Below, piece by piece: positions 58,401-64,000 of a stretch of DNA of 64,000 nucleotides (positions are counted from its first letter, which is position 1; every line of letters begins with the position of its first letter). The stretch spans positions 19,658,350 to 19,722,349 of the forward strand of contig NC_067286.1 in NCBI RefSeq assembly GCF_020740795.1. Direction: 5' to 3'. Both the position numbers and the translations under genes were made by a program. The DNA is from Apus apus (taxonomy: Eukaryota > Chordata > Aves > Apodiformes > Apodidae). The notes beneath the pieces were generated by a model. That model saw only the letters and a program-made list of their open reading frames with translations. It was not told where the DNA came from and ran no database searches.

Positions 58401-59938
58401 ACGGTCTACGTTGAAGGATCTAGGGTCTACAGTGTAGGATCTAGGATTAATGGATTACCGTCTGTACTTAGCATCTAGGGTTAAAGGATTATAGAGAAGC
58501 GTCTAGTGTCTATGGTTTAGTATCTAGGCTTAAGGCTTTATCGCTTAGCATGTAGACTTAAGATCTAGGGTGGAGAGCTTTGCGTCTAGGATGAACGGTC
58601 TATGGTATAGAGTGTAGCGTCTGGGGTGAAGCATATACGGTCTACTTTGAAGGATCTAGGGTCTACGGTGTAGGATCTAGGATTAATGGACTACCGTCTG
58701 GACTTAGCGTCTAGGGTTAAAGGATTATAGAGAAGTGTCTAGTGTCTAGGTTTTAGTATCTAGGATTAAGGCTTTATACTTTAACAACTAGTCTTAAGGT
58801 CTAGGGTGGAGAGCTTTGCGTCTAGGATGAACAGTCTATGGTATAGAGTGTAGAGTCTGGGGTGAAGCATATACGGTCTACGTTGAAGGATCTAGGGTTT
58901 ACGGTGTAGGATCTAGGATTAATGGACTACCGTCTGGACTTAGCATCTAGGGTTAAAGGATTATAGAGAAGCGTCTAGTGTCTAGGGTTTAGTATCTATG
59001 CTTAAGGCTTTATACTTTAGCATCTAGACTTAAGGTCTAGGGTTGAGAGCTTTGCGTCTAGGATGAACGGTCTATGGTATAGAGTGTAGCGTCTGGGGTG
59101 AAGCATATACGGTCTACGTTGAAGGATCTAGGGTCTACGGTGTAGGATCTAGGATTAATGGACTACCGTCTGGACTTAGCGTCTAGGGTTAAAGGATTAT
59201 AGAGAAGCGTCTCGGGTTTAGGGTTTAGTATCTAGGATTAAGGCTCCAGCGTCTAGGCTTAAGGCTTTATACTTTAGCTTCTTGTCTTATGGTCTAGGGT
59301 GGAGAGCTTTGCGTCTAGGGTGGAGGGCTTTGCGTCTAGGATGAACGGTCTATGGTATAGAGTGTAGCGTCTGGGGTGAAGCATATACGGTCTACGTTGA
59401 AGGATCTAGGGTCTACGGTGTAGGATCTAGGATTAATGGACTACCTTCTGGACTTAACGTCTAGGTTTAAAGGATTATAGAGAAGCGTCTCGGGTCTAGG
59501 GTTTAGTATCTAGGATTAAGGCTCCAGCGTCTAGGCTTAAGGCTATATACTTTAACATCTAGTCTTAAGGTCAAGGGTTGAGAACTTTGCGTCTAGGATG
59601 AACGGTCTATGGTATAGAGTGTATCGTCTGGGGTGAAGCATATACGGTCTACGTTGAAGGATCTAGGGTCTACGGTGTAGGATCTAGGATTAATGGACTA
59701 CCGTCTGGACTTAGCGTGTAGGGTTAAAGGATTATCGAGAAACATCTCGGGTCTAGGGTTTAGTATCTAGGATTAAGGCTCCATCGTCTAGGCTTAAGGC
59801 TTTATCACTTAGCATCTGGTCTTAAGGTCTAGGGTGGAGAGATTTGCGTCTAGGATGAACGGTCTATGGTACAGAGTGTAGCATCTGGGGTGAAGCATAT
59901 ACGGTATACGTTGAAGGATCTAGGGTCTACAGTGTAGG
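55466..59938 (+). repeat. 257-bp higher-order satellite built of 37 heptamers, forward array
   Basis: The landmark AAAGGATTATAGAGAAGCG repeats about 18 times, with first G at 55486, 55743, 56000, 56257, 56514, 56771, 57007, 57264, 57500, 57736, 57993 and so on. Spacing is 257 bp, or 236 or 278 bp. One 257-bp unit divides into 37 consecutive 7-mers (two shortened to 6), mostly ending TA or AA. Copies look only a few percent diverged, so the array was homogenised recently. It ends at an N gap. Confidence 0.95.
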
Positions 59939-60034
59939 NNNNNNNNNNNNNNNNNNNNNNNNNNNNNNNNNNNNNNNNNNNNNNNNNNNNNNNNNNNNNN
60001 NNNNNNNNNNNNNNNNNNNNNNNNNNNNNNNNNN
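59939..60034. other. Assembly gap (96 N) at the centre of an inverted satellite
   Basis: The same 257-bp satellite lies on both sides in opposite orientation, so the gap marks the centre of a large palindrome. Confidence 0.99.
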
Positions 60035-63000
60035 GTGTATACTTTAGACCGTTCATCCTAGACGCAAAGCTCTCAACCCTAGACCTTAAGACCAGATGCT
60101 AAGCTATAAAGCCTTAAGCCTAGACGCTGGAGCCTTAATCCTAGATACTAAACCCTAGACCCGAGACGCTTCTCTATAATCCTTGAACCCTAGACGCTAA
60201 GTCCAGACGGTAGTCCATTAATCCTAGATCCTACACCGTAGACCCTAGATCCTTCAACGTAGACCGTCTATGCTTCACCCCAGACGCTACACTCTATACC
60301 ATAGACCGTTCATCCTAGACGCAAAGCTCTCAACCCTAGACCTTAAGACCAGATGCTAAGCTATAAAGCCTTAAGCCTAGACGCTGGAGCCTTAATCCTA
60401 GATACTAAACCCTAGACCCGAGACGCTTCTCTATAATCCTTGAACCCTAGACGCTAAGTCCAGACGGTAGTCCATTAATCCTAGATCCTACACCGTAGAC
60501 CCTAGATCCTTCAACGTAGACCGTCTATGCTTCACCCCAGACGCTACACTCTATGACCATAGACCGTTCATCCTAGACGCAAAGCTCTCAACACTAGACC
60601 TTAAGACTAGATGCTAAGCTATAAAGCCTTAAGCCTAGATCCTGGAGCCTTAATCCTAGATACTAAACCCTAGACCCGAGACGCTTCTCTATAATCCTTT
60701 AACCCTAGACGCTAAGTCCAGACGGTAGTCCATTAATCCTAGATCCTACACCGTAGACCCTAGATCCTTACACGTAGACCGTATATGCTTCACCCCAGAC
60801 GCTACACTCTATACCATAGACAGTTCATCCTAGACGCAAAGCTCTCCACCCTAGACCTTAAGACCAGATGCTAAGCTATAAAGCCTTAAGCCTAGACGCT
60901 GGAGCCTTAATCCTAGATACTAAACCCTAGACCCGAGACGCTTCTCTATAATCCTTTAACCATAGACGCTAAATCCAGACGGTAGTCCATTAATCCTAGA
61001 TCCTACACCGTAGAGCCCTAGATCCTTAAACGTAGACCGTCTATGCTTCACCCCAGACGCTACACTCTCTACCATAGACCGTTCATCCTAGACGCAAAGC
61101 TCTCCACCCTAGACATTAAGACTAGATGCTAAACTATAAAGCCTTAAGCCTAGACACTAAAGCCTTAATCGTAGATACTGAACCCTAGACCCGAGACGCT
61201 TCTCTATAATCCTTGAACCCTAGACGCTAAGTCCAGACGGTAGTCCATTAATCCTAGATCCTACACCGTAGAGCCTAGATCCTTAACGTAGACCGTATAT
61301 GCTTCACCCCAGACGCTACACTCTCTACCATAGACCGTTCTTCAGAGACGCAAAGCTCTCCACCCTAGACCTTAAGACTAGATGCTAAACTATAAAGCCT
61401 TAAGCCTAGACACTGGAGCCTTAATCCTAGATACTAAACCCTAGACCCGAGACGCTTCTCTATAATCCTTTAACCCTAGACGCTAAGTCCAGACGGTAGT
61501 CCATTAATCCTAGATCCTGCACCGTAGAGCCTAGATCCTTAAACGTAGACCGTATATGCTTCACCCCAGACGCTACACTCTATACCATAGACCGTTCATC
61601 CTAGACGCAAAGCTCTCAACCCTAGACCTTAAGACCAGATGCTAAGCTATAAAGCCTTAAGCCTAGACGCTGGAGCCTTAATCCTAGATACTAAACCCTA
61701 GACCCGAGACGCTTCTCTATAATCCTTTAACCCTAGACGCTAAGTCCAGACGGTAGTCCATTAATCCTAGATCCTACACCGTAGACCCTAGATCCTTAAA
61801 CGTAGACCGTCTATGCTTCACCCCAGACGCTACACTCTCTACCATAGACCGTTCATCCTAGACGCAAAGCTCTCAACCCTAGACCTTAAGACCAGATGCT
61901 AAGCTATAAAGCCTTAAGCCTAGACGCTGGAGCCTTAATCCTAGATACTAAACCCTAGACCCGAGACGCTTCTCTATAATCCTTTAACCCTAGACGCTAA
62001 GTCCAGACGGTAGTCCATTAATCCTAGATCCTACACCGTAGACCCTAGATCCTTAAACGTAGACCGTATATGCTTCACCCCAGACGCTACACTCTATACC
62101 ATAGACCGTTCATCCTAGACGCAAAGCTCTCCACCCTAGACCTTAAGACTAGATGCAAACTATAAAGCCTTAAGCCTAGACGCTGGAGCCTTAATCCTAG
62201 ATACTAAACCCTAGACCCGAGACGCTTCTCTATAATCCTTTAACCCTAGACGCTAAGTCCAGACAGTAGTCCATTAATCCTACCTCCTACCCCGTAGACC
62301 CTAGATCCTTAAACGTAGACCGTATATGCTTCACCCCAGACTCTACACTCTATACCATAGACCGTTCATCCTAGACGCAAAGCTCTAAACCCTAGAACTT
62401 AAGACTATGTGCTAAACTATAAAGCCTTAAGCCTAGACGCTGGAGCTTTAATCCTAGATACTAAACCCTAGACCTTAGACGCTAAGTCCAGATGGTAGTC
62501 CATTAATCCTAGATCCTACACCGTAGACCCTAGATCCTTTAACGTAGACTGTATATGCTTCACCCCAGACGCTACACTCTATACCATAGACTGTTCATCC
62601 TAGACGCAAAGCTCTAAACACTAGACCTTAAGAATATTTGCTAAACAATAAAGCCTTAAGCCTAGACGCTGGAGCCTTAATCCTAGATACTATACGCTAG
62701 ACCCTAGACCCTTCTCTATAATCTTTTAACCCTAGACACTAAGTCCAGACGGTAGTCCATTAATCCTAGATACTAAACACTAGAACCTAGATCCTTAATC
62801 GTAGACCGTATATGCTTAACCCCAGATGCTGCACTCTACACCATAGGCCGTTAGTCCCAAACGTAGAACTCTAAACTCTAGACCTTAACCCTAGATGCTA
62901 AACTATAAAGCCTTAACCCTAGAAGCTGCAGCCTTAATCCTAGATCTTAAACCCTAGACACTAGACACTTATCTATTATTCTTTAATGCTAGACACTAAT

Positions 63001-63118
63001 TCCAAACGGTAGTTCATCAATCCTAGATACTAAACCCTAGACCCTTAAAGGTAGACAGTATATGCTTAACCCCAGACGCTGCACTCTATACCATAGACTG
63101 TTAGTACTAGACGTAAAA
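60035..63118 (-). repeat. 257-bp higher-order satellite, inverted array
   Basis: Reverse complement of the forward array. CTATAATCC landmarks lie at 60174, 60431, 60689, 60946, 61204, 61460, 61717, 61974 and 62230 (spacing 256-258 bp), one copy shortened by deletion near 62470, then units that become steadily more diverged towards 63.1 kb. The edge decay is typical for the border of a satellite array. Confidence 0.95.
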
Positions 63119-64000
63119 CTTAAGGGTCTAGGGATAAGGGTCTAGGGATAAGGGTCTAGGGATAAGGGTCTAGGGTGATGGGTCCAGGGCCTGCGGTCTA
63201 GGGTTAAGGGTCTAGGGTCCGCGGTCTATGGTCCACAGTTTAGATTTTAGGGTCTAAGCTTAATGGCCTCGGGGCTGTGGTCTCGAGTTAAAAGTCTAAG
63301 GTCCGTGATCTAGGCTTAAAGGTCTAGGGCGAAGGGTCTAGGGTGAAGGGTCTTGGGACCGTGGTCTAGGGTTTAAAGTCTAGGGTCCGTGGTCTAGCGT
63401 AAAAGGCCTAGGTTGAAGGGTCTAGTGTGAAGGGTCTAGGGACCGCGGTTCAGGTTCCGCGGTGTAGTGTTTAGGGTCTATGGTCCGTGGTCTAGGGTTA
63501 AGTGTCTAGGGTTAAGGGTCTAGAGCCCGCGGTCTACGGTAAAGGGTCTAGGTTTAAGAGTCTAGGGTTAAGGATCTAGTGTCTGCGGTCTCGGGTTAAG
63601 GGTCTATGTTCAAGGGTTTAGTGTTAAGGGTCTAGGTTTAAGGGTCTAGGGTCCACGGTCTGCAGTTAAGGGTCTAGGGTTAAGGGTCTAAGATTAATGG
63701 TTTAGGGTCTGCGGTCTAGGGTTAAGGGTCTAGGGTCTGTGGTCTAGGGTTAAAGGTCTAGGGTGAAGGGTCTAAGGTTAAGGGTCCAAGGTCCGTGGTC
63801 TAGGGTTAAGGCTCTAGGATTAAGGGTCTATAGTAAAGAGGCTAGGGTCCGCATTCTATGGTAAATGTCTAGGGTTAAGAGTCTAGGTTTAAGGGTCTAG
63901 GGTTATGGGTCTAGGGTCTGCAGGCTAGGGTTAAGGGTCTATGATCAAGCATTAAGGGTCAAGGATTAAGGGTCTAGGGTCCACTGTCTGCGATTAAGGG
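63119..64000 (+). repeat. Telomere-like heptamer satellite, forward, running off the window
   Basis: After a sharp switch at about 63118 the sequence returns to forward GGGTCTA/GGGTTAA heptamers, here mixed with GGTCCGCGGTCTA-type variants. It resembles the block at 54.2-55.5 kb and continues past the right edge. Confidence 0.92.

Noticed and set aside
53421..64000. Canonical vertebrate telomere (TTAGGG)n
   Set aside because: The unit is a 7-mer with an extra base and TCTA spacers; true TTAGGG runs are absent, so it is only telomere-like.

Overview
The window is nuclear DNA of a bird. The evidence is many CR1 LINE copies with the typical avian 3' end, solo LTRs of avian endogenous retroviruses, and a vertebrate-type split gene whose exons translate to carnitine O-palmitoyltransferase 1A (CPT1A). 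There are no bacterial operons, tRNAs, rRNAs or CRISPR arrays.

Left part (1-22.8 kb): the 5' half of CPT1A, transcribed on the minus strand. A CpG island at 21.6-22.75 kb holds the promoter and a probable non-coding exon 1 with a strong splice donor at 22204. After a 12.7 kb intron 1, exons 2-9 follow with clean GT-AG junctions and continuous reading phase: 9389-9543 (start codon 9529-9527), 8172-8311, 7625-7796, 4344-4445, 3502-3639, 2510-2587, 1738-1845 and 678-765. They encode about the first 322 residues: the malonyl-CoA-sensing N terminus, both membrane segments, and the start of the acyltransferase domain. The remaining exons, including the catalytic His, lie beyond the left edge. Intron 1 carries two CR1 fragments and a second GC-rich patch with a 14-bp palindromic E-box.

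Middle part (22.8-42.6 kb): intergenic DNA without a convincing gene. It holds a 557-bp LTR, a CR1 with decayed reverse transcriptase (25.0-26.7 kb), a long minus-strand CR1 split by a ~1.1 kb LTR-like insertion (31.9-35.9 kb), further CR1 pieces (35.9-37.5 and 40.5-41.3 kb), and unassigned unique sequence.

Right part (42.6-64 kb): almost entirely tandem repeats. A ~31-bp minisatellite (42.6-44.0 kb) is followed by a broken endogenous retrovirus remnant (env remains plus 3' LTR, minus strand). Next come three minisatellite families, called A, B and C here, that alternate in order and orientation and form palindromic cassettes. One A block is interrupted by an 834-bp solo LTR with an intact 5-bp target duplication. 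From 53.4 kb to the right edge the DNA is a telomere-like heptamer satellite (GGGTTAA / GGGTCTA). Within it a 257-bp higher-order unit, exactly 37 degenerate heptamers, is tandemly repeated about 18 times forward, then in inverted orientation about 11 times across an assembly gap. The array switches orientation three times, twice exactly at N gaps.

The most novel material is this repeat landscape: the heptamer-built higher-order satellite with 21-bp length steps, its inversion symmetry, and the A-B-C cassettes. Open reading frames across 42-64 kb are by-products of repeats and were not annotated as genes.
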